Source of the DNA: Gammaproteobacteria bacterium
GTDB taxonomy: Bacteria > Pseudomonadota > Gammaproteobacteria > Enterobacterales > Kangiellaceae
Direction: 5' to 3'
DNA length: 39,096 bases
Assembly: GCA_013373545.1 (NCBI GenBank)
Contig: JABXHQ010000060.1
Span: forward strand, 1 to 39,096
Positions 10,524 through 19,628 of this stretch are shown one piece after another; position 1 is the first letter of the stretch; every line of letters starts with the position of its first letter. The position numbers were made by a program, and so were the translations under genes. Under the pieces are notes generated by a model that searched no databases, was not told where the DNA came from, and saw only the letters and a program-made list of their open reading frames with translations.

Positions 10524-13500
10524 CTAGTCAAACTCTTGAATGATGGTCAAGCCCCATCCTTCTGCATCGTTGCTGTAATCATGATAACTCAATTTAATTC
10601 TTGAGTCTTTATCCAAGCGCCAGCTGATATGAGTGCGATAAAAAGTCACTGAGTCGTCAAAGTCGGCGAGCGGTACACTACTGGAAGCACCATCCCACTT
10701 TGACATTCCCGCGTCAACACCTAGATTCCAAGAATGAGCGTTCGGATGCAACAAGACACCGAAGCTAAAGTCCATCGCGGAAAAGTCTATCTGTCCAATG
10801 CTATTGAAGTTGGGGTTTTGGTTCTGCAGCAAGACTTTTCCAAGGCGCGCATAACTCGCTTCTAAATAAAAGTGCTCGCTAAGACTGGCTCCTATTAACA
10901 CTTCTGCGCGTTGACCCGAGTCATCAATAACGCGCCAACTACTCGCTTGATCGGATAACGAAAACTTAGTTTGACCAGCCGTAAAGCCGCCATACCAACA
11001 AGGTGCTAATGCGCACGAGGGTGTTTCGGCATGAGCAACACTGATGCTACTCAACGCTAACAACCCCAGCAGTGGCAGTCGGTTACCGCGGCGTAATAGC
11101 CCAAGCGCGGCAAGCGCTAGTAGCCAACTTAAACTGCCACTGTCGGGTACGTCGACATCTTGCTCAGCTTGCAAACGGTCATTGATTCCATCACCGTTGT
11201 AGTCGGCGTTTTCTAAGCTATCACTAATGCCATCACCGTCAGTATCGGCATCTCGGAACGCTAGCAAACCATCGCCATCGAGATCATCAAGACTTAAACT
11301 ACTGTCAAGCTGACCATCTGCATTGACATCCAGCCCGCTATTTTGACTTGCGTCGACGGCATCATCGAGCCCATCGAGGTCAATATCAGTACCACTTAAG
11401 GTCACCAGTAACTGCTCCTCTGTATCCGAGATCCCATCATTATCCGAATCGCTATCTAAGTAGTCAGGACGGCCATCAGCATCACTGTCGGGCACCAAAA
11501 AGATATCGGAAATTCCATCATTATTGGCGTCAGCGCCGCCTGCAAAGTCGACATCGACACTGTCATCGATACCGTCGCGATCGCTGTCGACCCCGAGGAA
11601 CACCGGACGATTTGCTTCAAACGCATCATTTAACCCATCGTTGTCACTGTCGCTGTCAAGAGCATCAATTAAACCATCACCATCGCTGTCGACAATGCCT
11701 TCAACGATATCGGAAATACCATCATTATCATCATCGGCATCAATACGTCCCGGCACACCATCACCATCACGGTCAGGCGCGGTACCAAATTGATTTGGCT
11801 CATCATCATACGGGTCGACAATGCCATCACTATCAGGATCACTCGAAGCGTCGTCAATTTGCCCATCATTATTGAGATCCAAACTGGACGCACCGCTTAA
11901 CGCAATGTCCCATTGACCATCATCATTACTATCCAAGTCGAGGTAATCCGGCAAGCCATCATTGTCAGAGTCGGGTGCCACGACAATTGCATCGGTCGGG
12001 TTGTCAATTAAGGCATCAAAATCACTATCAATTAAGCCCGCTTCCGATATATCAAATAAGCCATCATTGTCAGAGTCTAAATCCAACAGATCCGGCACTT
12101 GATCGTTGTCACTGTTGATCAGCACTGCAGCATCATCAACGCCATCGGCGTTAGCATCCGCGCCGCCTGTTTGGTCAACATCAAACTGATCAACAATCTG
12201 ATCGCCGTCGCTGTCAACCGCCGCCACTTGCGCTTCAATTACATCTGGAATGCCATCATTATCACTATCACTATCGACATGATTTAAGATGCCGTCACCG
12301 TCAGTATCGAGCGCCACCCGGCGATTGAAGTTCAGTAACTTGCCGAGCGATAGCATGCGCAGCGCAGCATCACTTTCCAGGGCGTCCGGGATAAGGTCGT
12401 TATCACTGTCACGGTCTATATAATCAGGGGTACCGTCTTGGTCAGAATCCAGTGGCCGCACAGCATCATCAATGCCATCGCCGTTGCTATCAACACCGCC
12501 GGTTTGATCGACATCGTAATAATCATCGATACCATCGCCGTCACTATCCACTCCAAGGGCACCTGATTCTTCACCATCGGTTAAGCCATCATTGTCACTA
12601 TCAGCATCATTAAAATCTGGTATACCATCACCATCGGTATCAGTGTTGCCGTCAGTTTCAATAATATCGGGAATACCATCACCGTCTTCGTCCAAGCTAT
12701 CATCTAGGTAATCGGGCGTACCGTCACCATCGGTGTCGGAGGTCCCCTCCTCGGCATCCGGGATACCATCGTTATCGCTGTCGGTATCAAGATAGTCAGG
12801 GATACCATCGCCATCACTATCACCGGTGCCTTCTTCAAGATCGTAAATTCCATCACCATCAGAATCTAAATCAGCGATCGGTGCCGTGGTGGCACTGGTG
12901 AGCGTTTCATTCGCGCCACCCAAATCGGTGTATGACACAGTCACACTAATGGTTTGCCAAACATCATCAACGCCCAGCAAGTAGTTATTGGCGGTTGCCC
13001 CCGCAATCGGCACGCCAGCGCGTAACCATTGATATGAAAAAGCGCCGAGGCCATCATCATCGCTAATGGCAGAGGTATCTGCCAACAAGGTTTCCGTGCG
13101 TAATGGCGTGCCCGTGATTACCGGCAAACCGGTGGGTAAATCGTTGGTATTGGCCACGGTAATAACAAAGCTTTGTGCACTGTTATCGTTGCCGGCACCA
13201 CTATCATCGGTCACCACCAATGTCACATTATTCGCACCCACATCAGCGTTTAGCGGCGTCCCCGATAAGCTTCCGGTTCCATCGCCATTATCCGTCAGCG
13301 TTAACCACGCCGGCAACTGAGTCGCCGACAAGCTTACCGTGTCCCCAACATCCACATCAGCGGTGGTAATCGCATAACTGTAACTCGCATCTTCCGTTGC
13401 TGCAGTAACCGCCGTTGATGTAAAGGTTGGCGCATCATTCGTATTGGCCACGACAATCGTGAACGATTGCGTCGCACTGTCGTTTGCGGCACCACTGCTA

Positions 13501-16500
13501 TCGGTCACCACAAGCGTAACGCTATTCGCTCCCACATCATCATTGGTTGGCGAACCGGTTAAGGTTGCGGTGCCATCGAGGTTATCAATCAGTGATAGCC
13601 AAGTCGGTAATGTGGTTGCTGTAATAGTATGAGTATCACCGCTATCGATATCACTGGTGGTAACTGCGTAGCTGTAGATTGCGTCTTCATTCACCGCTAA
13701 CACTGCAGTCGAACTAAAACTTGGCTGGTCGTTAACGGGGTTAATTTGCACATCAACCACAATACTATCGGTCAGCGGATCTAACGCGTTATTGTCGGTG
13801 ACCGTCACAGTAAAACTATCATTACCGTTAAAGTTTGCGCTGGGTGTGTAATTGATTACTTGACTATTACCACTACCACTTGCACTGGCGATACCGTTAG
13901 CTGCAGCGCCCGTCACACTCCAAGATAGGGTTTCGTTTTCTGGATCGGTCGCGTTTAAAGTTAAGCTAAATGCAGTTGGATCCGCATCCTCACTCATCAC
14001 CACCACAACGGATGCTCCTTCAGTGATCACCGGAGCATCATTATATTGCTTAACGACCGTATCGGTGATCGCAATTCCGACGTTACCGACCGGATCCGTG
14101 AGCGTAAAACTTAACGTCAGCGTTCCTTCGGCCAAACCACTCACGTCGATCGCGCTAATCACATCACTGGCACTGGTAACCGTTCCGCTGGCAGTCACCG
14201 CAGTAACCCCATCGGAGACACTATAAGAATAGCCTGCTCCTACTTCAGCACCCGTATAGGTAAAGCTCATCGCCGTATCATTGCTGGCATTTAAGAAACT
14301 TTGATCAATATTAATGTCATAACCACTAGGCGCTGTTGCATCGTATTCAAGACTGAACTGACTGGCGGCGGTGTTGCCATTTCCGGCGCTATCTATCGCA
14401 GCATCTGCAGCAACATCCACGGTTACCGTACCATCACCCGCAGGCGTTATAAGGGCGGAGTAAACGAGTGGACCACCGGAAACGCCCGTAGCACTCCCAT
14501 TGCCGACGGTAATATCGCCAACGGTGAAATCACTCACCGCTTCAGAAAAAGTAAAGCTCGCGGAAAATGGCACATTGGTTGGGTCGCTACTGGCACTGCT
14601 GATAGCGAGCGTAGGCGACGTATTGTCCACATCGAATGAGCTACTCGCAGAAATTGCATCAGCGTTGCCAAAACTATTCCGAGCGGTTGCGGCGACAATG
14701 CTGATGGCCAGCGTGCCATCGCCGCTAATATTGCTAAGCGTAACGGTTGGCGTAGTCGTAGAGCCGTTACTAACAGCGACCGTCGCCGCCGCATCTCCGG
14801 TGGAAATTAAATTGACTTCACTGGCATCTAGATCAACTTGGTCAGCGTTGGAATAGGTGACGACAAAATTGACTGGCCCAGTATTGGTGAGCGCCAAATC
14901 AGGCGCGCCGATAGTCGCGGTTGGCAAAATAAACGCCACCGGATCATAATCAACCGTTAACACCGCCGACGCACCGTTATCATTGGCTCCAGCATCAACA
15001 GCAACGGCAGCTGGCACTTGTAATGTCACATCTCCAGCAGCCGCTGGTGTGATATCCACACTGTATTGGCTAGCCGAAAGTGTTTGAAAATTGCTGAGCG
15101 TACCGTTAGTGACCGAGCCGGTAATATCCGCCAGCTCAAAGCCGCTAACGTCCTCATTAAAGGTTATTGTCACTGGGATTGGCGACACACTAGTGCTCGG
15201 TTCGGCCGTCGAGCTCAATGTCACCGTCGGAGCCGAGTCCACCACCACAGCCAAAGACGCTACCATAGGTGCTATGACTACCCCAGAACCACCCTCGGTA
15301 AAACTTATATTGCTGCTGGTTAATGCATAGGTTCCTTCAGATGCCCCACCCGCTATTGTCATAGTGACCGTAAAGGTACAACTTGTGCTGGTTGCCAAAT
15401 TACCGCCGGAGAAAATCAACGTATTGGTACCACTAAGGCTAGAACCTGCACCACAGTCATTACTTTGCGGTAAACCAATGGCGGAAGTTCCACTCAACAT
15501 TGAGGTTAAACTAGCGGTCCAAACAATGTCCGTTAGCGCCTCGGTTGTGCTGGTATTATCTAGTGTAATGGACACCTCGGCGGTGTCGCCTGGAGCAACA
15601 TCCGCGCTAAAGCTCATCGAAGCCACTAAATTAGTCACTTGCAAGTCAGCTTGGCCTGCGATCGAACTAGTACTTAATCCTGCTACGGTGGCGGTTAAAT
15701 TACTGGAAATTAACGTATATTGACCCGAAGTAACACTCGCCGGTAATTGTAACGTCACGTCAAAATTACAAGTGTCACCGGCATTAAGAGTACCGCCGGT
15801 AAAGGTTAACGATGATGTTCCTGAAATTGACGAGCCACTGCCACAAACATCGCTACTGGGTAATCCAACGGCAGTTAATCCCGAAATAACGCCATCCAGA
15901 TCGAGCGTGAATGCCATGTTCGACGCAGCAACCCCAGCATTGGCATCATGACTGAGCTCGAAGGATGCGATCACCGTATCACCTGGGTTAGCGGCGAAAT
16001 CACTCAAAGATAGTTGAATCGAAGGCCCGCCCACCACATTAATACTGTCACTTGAATTAGTGCCAGAAAAAGTCGAACCGTTGACCGTCGCAACAAAATT
16101 CTCTGCGGTCAATATTGCATTTCCCGCAACGCCACCATCCGGAATATTAATTCCGACGGTAAACGTACAAGATCCTGCCGCGGCTAAATTGGCGCCGCTG
16201 ATATTCAAATTCACTTGATCAACAATGATCGACTGGCTCGCCGTCGAGCCCGCGCCACAAAAACCGGTCGCAGGTAAACTGGCGATTGTTGCCCCAGAAA
16301 TCATATCGCCTAGGTTTGCCGAGAAGCTCATCGCCGTAGCCGAGTTAACGGTATCGGTATTGGTGATAGTAAACTCAACATCGGTGCTGTTACCGGTAAC
16401 AACATTGTCATCGACAAAAGCCATGGCCAATTCAGGTGCTTGGGTCAAAGTGATCGAGAAATTGGCCGCACTGCGCACTTGGGTCGCACTATCAATATCC

Positions 16501-17705
16501 ATATTGATAGTCGAACTACTGCCCGAGTAACTGCCAACAGCGGCGCCTGCCGGTACGGACACCGGAATATTAAATGTGCAAGAACTTTCAGCCGCAATCG
16601 CCCCCCCAGTTAAACTGATAAGGCTGGTGCCCGTTAATGAAGAACCACTGCCACAGACATTGGAAAGCGGTAAGCCAGTCGCCACTAATCCCGATAGCGC
16701 GGCATCCAAGTCTATGGTCAGGTTGACGTTGCTGGCACTCGAGCTGCGATCAAAGTTATACAAAGTCACGGATAAATTATTGCTACTGCCCGGAGCCGTC
16801 GGATTTTGCGTCAGTGCAATTTGCCCATATGACTGTTCAACGCTCACGCCAGTGCTGGCGAATCCGGGGTTGGTCTGGGAAAAAGTCCCCGAGTCCAAAT
16901 AGGTTAACGTAACGGGAACAATGTAGTCTCCGACTCCGGACCCAGTGACATTAACGGAGAAATCACAAGTCGCGCCGGCGGCCAGAGTCATAGTACCCGC
17001 AGGACTCGCAGTAATAGCCGTTGCGCCCGCGGTAGCGCTCACTGAGTAATTGGTGCAAGTAGTTTGAGCCGCGGGGTAATCTGCCACAACTAGCCCAGTC
17101 GGAAGTGCCACGGCACCTTGAAAGTTGTACTCGATTGAAGCGTTACTGGTATTATCGTAGGTGACTTGCAAAACGGCATTGTCACCACGATTCAACGTGC
17201 TCGGCGTCAATGAAATGGAGACGCCTGGTCGACCCGAATCTACTGTTAAAGTTGCACTCGCGGTCCCACTATTGCCCTCACTGGAGGTGAGTGAATCACT
17301 GGTGTTCAAGTAACTTCCGGCGACCGCTGATTGAACCACCACGGAAACCGTACAACTCGAACTCGGCTCAACTGAGTAACCGCTAATTGAGAAGCTCGAG
17401 TCACCACCATTTGCGACGATAGTACCGTTGTTACAAGAGGTCTCAGCTTGTGGATTGGTCGCAAGGGTTACACCCGCAGGAAATGTATTCGTAAACGCAA
17501 GATCGGTCACCGGAAAAGCTTCAACGTTAGTGATCAAAAACGTTAGAGTGGCTTGATTATTTGGACCGATGGTAGCGTTATCGTAACTGGCGCTAAACGT
17601 CGGCGGTAACGCCCAAGCCGAGCATGAGAGAACTCCGAATACCCAGGCAACTCTATGTGCCACTAAACGTAAAAACCCATTTATCAATCGACCCACCGCT
17701 CCCAC
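10524..17705 (-). CDS. Giant (2393 aa) multidomain surface protein: DUF11-like repeats, Ig/cadherin-like domains, TSP3 repeats, sorting-like segment, C-terminal beta-barrel
   Basis: A signal peptide ends at about residue 32 (SAWA|LPP). Six ~130-residue DUF11-like beta-sandwich repeats follow (~33-820), several with paired cysteines (VCGSGSS... SCTF). Next come Ig-like domains (~820-1220), one cadherin/VCBS-like domain (NDAPVITEG), two near-identical putative-Ig repeats (YSYA-TT-D-D-GDT) and another Ig-like domain to ~1605. Residues ~1610-2183 are thrombospondin type 3 calcium repeats ([16 protein letters not shown]). Residues 2189-2206 look like a GlyGly-CTERM-type sorting signal ([18 protein letters not shown]). 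Instead of ending there, the chain continues through a second signal-peptide-like stretch into a ~167-residue outer-membrane-type beta-barrel ending in aromatic-rich strands. The frame opens at GTG 17705, but GTG 17696 has better spacing from AAGGGGA. An adhesive or calcium-binding surface role is inferred. Confidence 0.8.
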   Translation of the reverse strand: MGAVGRLINGFLRLVAHRVAWVFGVLSCSAWALPPTFSASYDNATIGPNNQATLTFLITNVEAFPVTDLAFTNTFPAGVTLATNPQAETSCNNGTIVANGGDSSFSISGYSVEPSSSCTVSVVVQSAVAGSYLNTSDSLTSSEGNSGTASATLTVDSGRPGVSISLTPSTLNRGDNAVLQVTYDNTSNASIEYNFQGAVALPTGLVVADYPAAQTTCTNYSVSATAGATAITASPAGTMTLAAGATCDFSVNVTGSGVGDYIVPVTLTYLDSGTFSQTNPGFASTGVSVEQSYGQIALTQNPTAPGSSNNLSVTLYNFDRSSSASNVNLTIDLDAALSGLVATGLPLSNVCGSGSSLTGTSLISLTGGAIAAESSCTFNIPVSVPAGAAVGSYSGSSSTINMDIDSATQVRSAANFSITLTQAPELAMAFVDDNVVTGNSTDVEFTITNTDTVNSATAMSFSANLGDMISGATIASLPATGFCGAGSTASQSIIVDQVNLNISGANLAAAGSCTFTVGINIPDGGVAGNAILTAENFVATVNGSTFSGTNSSDSINVVGGPSIQLSLSDFAANPGDTVIASFELSHDANAGVAASNMAFTLDLDGVISGLTAVGLPSSDVCGSGSSISGTSSLTFTGGTLNAGDTCNFDVTLQLPASVTSGQYTLISSNLTATVAGLSTSSIAGQADLQVTNLVASMSFSADVAPGDTAEVSITLDNTSTTEALTDIVWTASLTSMLSGTSAIGLPQSNDCGAGSSLSGTNTLIFSGGNLATSTSCTFTVTMTIAGGASEGTYALTSSNISFTEGGSGVVIAPMVASLAVVVDSAPTVTLSSTAEPSTSVSPIPVTITFNEDVSGFELADITGSVTNGTLSNFQTLSASQYSVDITPAAAGDVTLQVPAAVAVDAGANDNGASAVLTVDYDPVAFILPTATIGAPDLALTNTGPVNFVVTYSNADQVDLDASEVNLISTGDAAATVAVSNGSTTTPTVTLSNISGDGTLAISIVAATARNSFGNADAISASSSFDVDNTSPTLAISSASSDPTNVPFSASFTFSEAVSDFTVGDITVGNGSATGVSGGPLVYSALITPAGDGTVTVDVAADAAIDSAGNGNTAASQFSLEYDATAPSGYDINIDQSFLNASNDTAMSFTYTGAEVGAGYSYSVSDGVTAVTASGTVTSASDVISAIDVSGLAEGTLTLSFTLTDPVGNVGIAITDTVVKQYNDAPVITEGASVVVVMSEDADPTAFSLTLNATDPENETLSWSVTGAAANGIASASGSGNSQVINYTPSANFNGNDSFTVTVTDNNALDPLTDSIVVDVQINPVNDQPSFSSTAVLAVNEDAIYSYAVTTSDIDSGDTHTITATTLPTWLSLIDNLDGTATLTGSPTNDDVGANSVTLVVTDSSGAANDSATQSFTIVVANTNDAPTFTSTAVTAATEDASYSYAITTADVDVGDTVSLSATQLPAWLTLTDNGDGTGSLSGTPLNADVGANNVTLVVTDDSGAGNDNSAQSFVITVANTNDLPTGLPVITGTPLRTETLLADTSAISDDDGLGAFSYQWLRAGVPIAGATANNYLLGVDDVWQTISVTVSYTDLGGANETLTSATTAPIADLDSDGDGIYDLEEGTGDSDGDGIPDYLDTDSDNDGIPDAEEGTSDTDGDGTPDYLDDSLDEDGDGIPDIIETDGNTDTDGDGIPDFNDADSDNDGLTDGEESGALGVDSDGDGIDDYYDVDQTGGVDSNGDGIDDAVRPLDSDQDGTPDYIDRDSDNDLIPDALESDAALRMLSLGKLLNFNRRVALDTDGDGILNHVDSDSDNDGIPDVIEAQVAAVDSDGDQIVDQFDVDQTGGADANADGVDDAAVLINSDNDQVPDLLDLDSDNDGLFDISEAGLIDSDFDALIDNPTDAIVVAPDSDNDGLPDYLDLDSNDDGQWDIALSGASSLDLNNDGQIDDASSDPDSDGIVDPYDDEPNQFGTAPDRDGDGVPGRIDADDDNDGISDIVEGIVDSDGDGLIDALDSDSDNDGLNDAFEANRPVFLGVDSDRDGIDDSVDVDFAGGADANNDGISDIFLVPDSDADGRPDYLDSDSDNDGISDTEEQLLVTLSGTDIDLDGLDDAVDASQNSGLDVNADGQLDSSLSLDDLDGDGLLAFRDADTDGDGISDSLENADYNGDGINDRLQAEQDVDVPDSGSLSWLLALAALGLLRRGNRLPLLGLLALSSISVAHAETPSCALAPCWYGGFTAGQTKFSLSDQASSWRVIDDSGQRAEVLIGASLSEHFYLEASYARLGKVLLQNQNPNFNSIGQIDFSAMDFSFGVLLHPNAHSWNLGVDAGMSKWDGASSSVPLADFDDSVTFYRTHISWRLDKDSRIKLSYHDYSNDAEGWGLTIIQEFD
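10527..11027 (-). other. Beta-barrel module fused to the giant surface protein
   Basis: Residues 2227-2393 alternate hydrophobic and polar residues in strands such as [22 protein letters not shown] and [10 protein letters not shown]. They begin with [14 protein letters not shown], as in small OmpA/OmpW-like porin folds. The chain ends IIQEFD, with an aromatic residue near the end. This resembles a stand-alone 8-stranded outer-membrane protein. It is preceded by a signal-peptide-like stretch (11028-11081, ending SVAHA) but has no start codon of its own. Confidence 0.6.
11088..11141 (-). other. Internal C-terminal-sorting-signal-like segment (GlyGly-CTERM-like)
   Basis: Residues 2189-2206 read [18 protein letters not shown]: a Ser/Gly motif, a single hydrophobic helix, then arginines. 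That is the tripartite layout of GlyGly-CTERM/rhombosortase and related sorting tags. Such tags are normally at the very C-terminus, but here 187 residues follow. Similarity judged by eye. Confidence 0.55.
11160..12872 (-). repeat. Thrombospondin type 3 calcium-binding repeat region within the giant protein
   Basis: About 570 codons encode degenerate repeats of the DxDxDGxxD type ([36 protein letters not shown]). At DNA level this is a quasi-repetitive tract of GAT/GAC-rich motifs, prone to slippage and copy-number change. The shadow frames on the other strand are histidine-rich artefacts. Confidence 0.85.
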
Positions 17706-17732
17706 TCCCCTTATTCTCGTTATGCACTATTT

Positions 17733-17748
17733 TGTGACGAAGCTCACA
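17733..17748. promoter_or_regulatory. CRP-like binding site
   Basis: TGTGA-CGAAGC-TCACA is an exact match to both CRP half-sites with the canonical 6-base spacer. It lies between two divergent genes, about 36 bases (centre) upstream of the giant gene's GTG at 17705 and ~155 bases upstream of the predicted plus-strand transcription start. Which gene it controls is unclear. Confidence 0.5.
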
Positions 17749-17857
17749 CAGTTTAGACAACAGAGCCCAGAACCCCCAAGCAGTTTTTATCGTTATTGAA
17801 CACTGGTCGATTTCCTACAAAACAAATCTCATTTTTTACCGTAATCTTGGCGTTATG

Positions 17858-17872
17858 AGATTGTTACAATCT
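17858..17872. promoter_or_regulatory. Palindrome overlapping the -35 of the secreted-protein operon
   Basis: AGATTGT-T-ACAATCT is a perfect 7+1+7 inverted repeat that contains the predicted -35 hexamer. This is a typical position for a repressor operator. The cognate regulator is not in the window. Confidence 0.45.
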
Positions 17873-17889
17873 GTGTACGGTGCTACACT
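17861..17889 (+). promoter_or_regulatory. Predicted promoter of the 17940-19365 operon
   Basis: TTGTTA (17861-17866) and TACACT (17884-17889) are 17 bases apart. Each matches the sigma70 consensus at four of six positions. Transcription would start near 17896, giving a ~44-base leader with a strong AAGGAGG ribosome binding site. Confidence 0.45.
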
Positions 17890-17894
17890 CGTTT

Positions 17895-17908
17895 GTGAAC
17901 TAGTTCAC
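17895..17908. promoter_or_regulatory. Perfect 14-bp palindrome at the predicted transcription start
   Basis: GTGAACTAGTTCAC is fully self-complementary and sits just after the predicted -10, covering +1. Together with the palindrome at the -35 it brackets the promoter, as expected for tight repression. No regulator is identified. Confidence 0.5.
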
Positions 17909-17939
17909 TTTTATATAACAATCATAACAAGGAGGGAGT

Positions 17940-18368
17940 ATGCGCTTGCATAAATCCATACTGGCGGCCTTAGTGGCCACGGGATTGGCGTCAACCGTAT
18001 CCGCTGGTAAGCCAAGTGTCGACAACAACATGTTGCAAATGCCATCAAAGATTGGCGGTAACAAAGTCGAAATCACCATTAGTGGCCCAAGCCAATTTAG
18101 CTATAAAACTTCGTCATTTTCCGGCAACGCTTCCGTATCCGCCAGTCAAATCGGTTTTAACCAAGACGGCCTATACAAATTTGAGATTCTTGAAATCAAA
18201 GAATTAGGCGAAGAAGTGGTTCAGGATGATTTCAATGGCCGCGGCACCATTACGCGCCAACGCGTCGAGTCAGCAAAAACCTCCGGGACTTTTCGAGTCG
18301 TAAATGGCGTCATGGTAGACGCATCTCTCGTTGAGCTGAATGAAAAAGCTCTCGGCATCAAAAAATAA
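17940..18368 (+). CDS. Small secreted protein of unknown function
   Basis: The product is 142 residues. The signal peptide MRLHKSILAALVATGLASTVSA is followed by a mature domain of about 120 residues rich in beta-type sequence (KVEITISGPSQFSYKTSS, LYKFEILEI) with no cysteines. The ATG is preceded by AAGGAGG at good spacing, the strongest ribosome binding site in the window, so high expression is plausible. I do not recognise a family. It is co-directional with the next gene (22-base gap), and the two probably share a promoter with paired palindromes. Being divergent from the giant surface protein hints at a cell-surface role, but that is inference. Confidence 0.8.
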   Translation: MRLHKSILAALVATGLASTVSAGKPSVDNNMLQMPSKIGGNKVEITISGPSQFSYKTSSFSGNASVSASQIGFNQDGLYKFEILEIKELGEEVVQDDFNGRGTITRQRVESAKTSGTFRVVNGVMVDASLVELNEKALGIKK

Positions 18369-18390
18369 CTAGGACAACAGGAGAATATCG

Positions 18391-19365
18391 ATGAAAAAAT
18401 CAGTAATAGGTTCTTCCGTTGCTTTAGGTTTATTTGGTGCCTTAGTTATCGCCGATCAAGTTATTAATGATGACTTAATCGTCACCTTTAGTGAATGTGT
18501 CGGTAACGATTGTGTTAATGGCGAGAACTTTGGCTTCGACACGATTCGGATGAAAGAAAACAATACGCGGCTCAAATTCGATGATACCAGTAACTCAGGC
18601 TCATTCCCGAACAATGACTGGACCATAGTCGCCAATGACAGCAGCAACGGTGGAGCCAACTACCTTGCAATTGAAGACGCAACGGCAGGCCGTATCCCGT
18701 TCCGTGTTGAAGCGGGCGCCCGAGCGAATGCCTTAGTGGTGGAAGCTGATGGAGATGTGGGATTTGGTACTTTAAACCCAGCGGTCGATTTACATTATGT
18801 CAATGGTAATACACCTACTTTGCGTTTAGACCAAGACGGTTCTTCAGGCTTTTCTTCACAAGCTTGGGATATCGCCGGCAATGAAACCAACTTCTTTATC
18901 CGTGATGTCACTAATGGAAGCGCCCTTCCCTTCCGTATTCGTCCGGGTGCTGATGAAAGCGCGCTCGATATCCACGCTGATAATGATATTGGTATCGGCA
19001 CCAGCTCACCAGACGCTCGCTTACACGTTAATATCAAAGGTGGCGACGAACCGAGCTTCTTGATCAACCAAGACGGAACGGCCGACTCAACTCAGTTTAT
19101 GGTTGATAGTGATGGTCAAGTTGGTATCAATACCGATGATCCAAAAGCTCAATTTCACATTGTTGCAGAGGGTACACAAACTTTCCGTATTACTGACTCA
19201 ACGGGCAGCCACCATTGGAATATCAATATTGACACCGGCGGCAACTTAAACTTTTCAAAAGCGGGTAGCGGCACCACCGAGCTAGTACTTACCGCTTCTG
19301 GAAATATCGTATTGAATGGTAACTTAGTGGTTAACGGTAATATTTCTTGTACCGGTACTTGTTAA
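18391..19365 (+). CDS. Secreted repeat protein, tail-fibre/S74-like beta-repeats, unknown function
   Basis: The product is 324 residues with an N-terminal signal peptide (MKKSVIGSSVALGLFGALVIA). The mature part contains at least three related repeats. Each runs from a W-D/T-I-A-N/G core (NDWTIVANDSS, QAWDIAGNET, HHWNINIDTG) through LPFRIRPGA-type segments to a GIGTSSPDARLHV-type turn. The GIGT-P-LHV motif is common in phage tail-fibre and endosialidase-chaperone (S74) associated stalks and in secreted marine bacterial proteins; no S74 protease domain is present here. The C-terminus ends NISCTGTC, with two cysteines. It is preceded by AGGAG and followed by a strong terminator, so it closes a two-gene operon. 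An elongated, trimeric or beta-helical surface protein is a reasonable guess. Confidence 0.8.
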   Translation: MKKSVIGSSVALGLFGALVIADQVINDDLIVTFSECVGNDCVNGENFGFDTIRMKENNTRLKFDDTSNSGSFPNNDWTIVANDSSNGGANYLAIEDATAGRIPFRVEAGARANALVVEADGDVGFGTLNPAVDLHYVNGNTPTLRLDQDGSSGFSSQAWDIAGNETNFFIRDVTNGSALPFRIRPGADESALDIHADNDIGIGTSSPDARLHVNIKGGDEPSFLINQDGTADSTQFMVDSDGQVGINTDDPKAQFHIVAEGTQTFRITDSTGSHHWNINIDTGGNLNFSKAGSGTTELVLTASGNIVLNGNLVVNGNISCTGTC

Positions 19366-19403
19366 TTCTGAACGACCATATCGAATAAAAAGTACGATCA
19401 AAG

Positions 19404-19427
19404 AAGCCCCGCTCGCGGGGCTTTTTT
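19404..19427 (+). terminator. Rho-independent terminator of the secreted-protein operon
   Basis: AAGCCCCG and CGGGGCTT form an 8-bp stem around CTCG, followed by a T run, 39 bases after the stop codon. It lies between convergent operons. On the opposite strand the T run is interrupted (TTCTTT), so it may also stop the polysaccharide operon, less efficiently. The rest of 19366-19628 shows nothing I recognise. Confidence 0.9.
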
Positions 19428-19628
19428 ATATCTGAAATGTTAACCGGTAACCCACAGACACTGGTTGATGTCTAAGCAGCAATTAACCAACTTATCGGTA
19501 AACCTGCTTATCAGTATGCTAGGGCGATTAATTGAATAAACAATTGCGCCATCACCAAGCAAGTCCGCCATTTAACTTAGCACAATACTCGAGAAAACGT
19601 TAAACAAAGCGCTATTAACTACGATTGC

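Noticed and set aside
11348..11875. 175-codon plus-strand frame rich in His and Arg
   Set aside because: It is the reverse-strand shadow of the calcium-repeat codons (GAT/GAC read as ATC/GTC in other frames). Composition is a repeat artefact and there is no start signal.
13066..16902. Many long plus-strand frames opposite the giant gene
   Set aside because: They mirror the Ser/Thr/Ala/Val-rich beta repeats, share the same repeat periodicity and lack start signals; the minus-strand gene explains them all.
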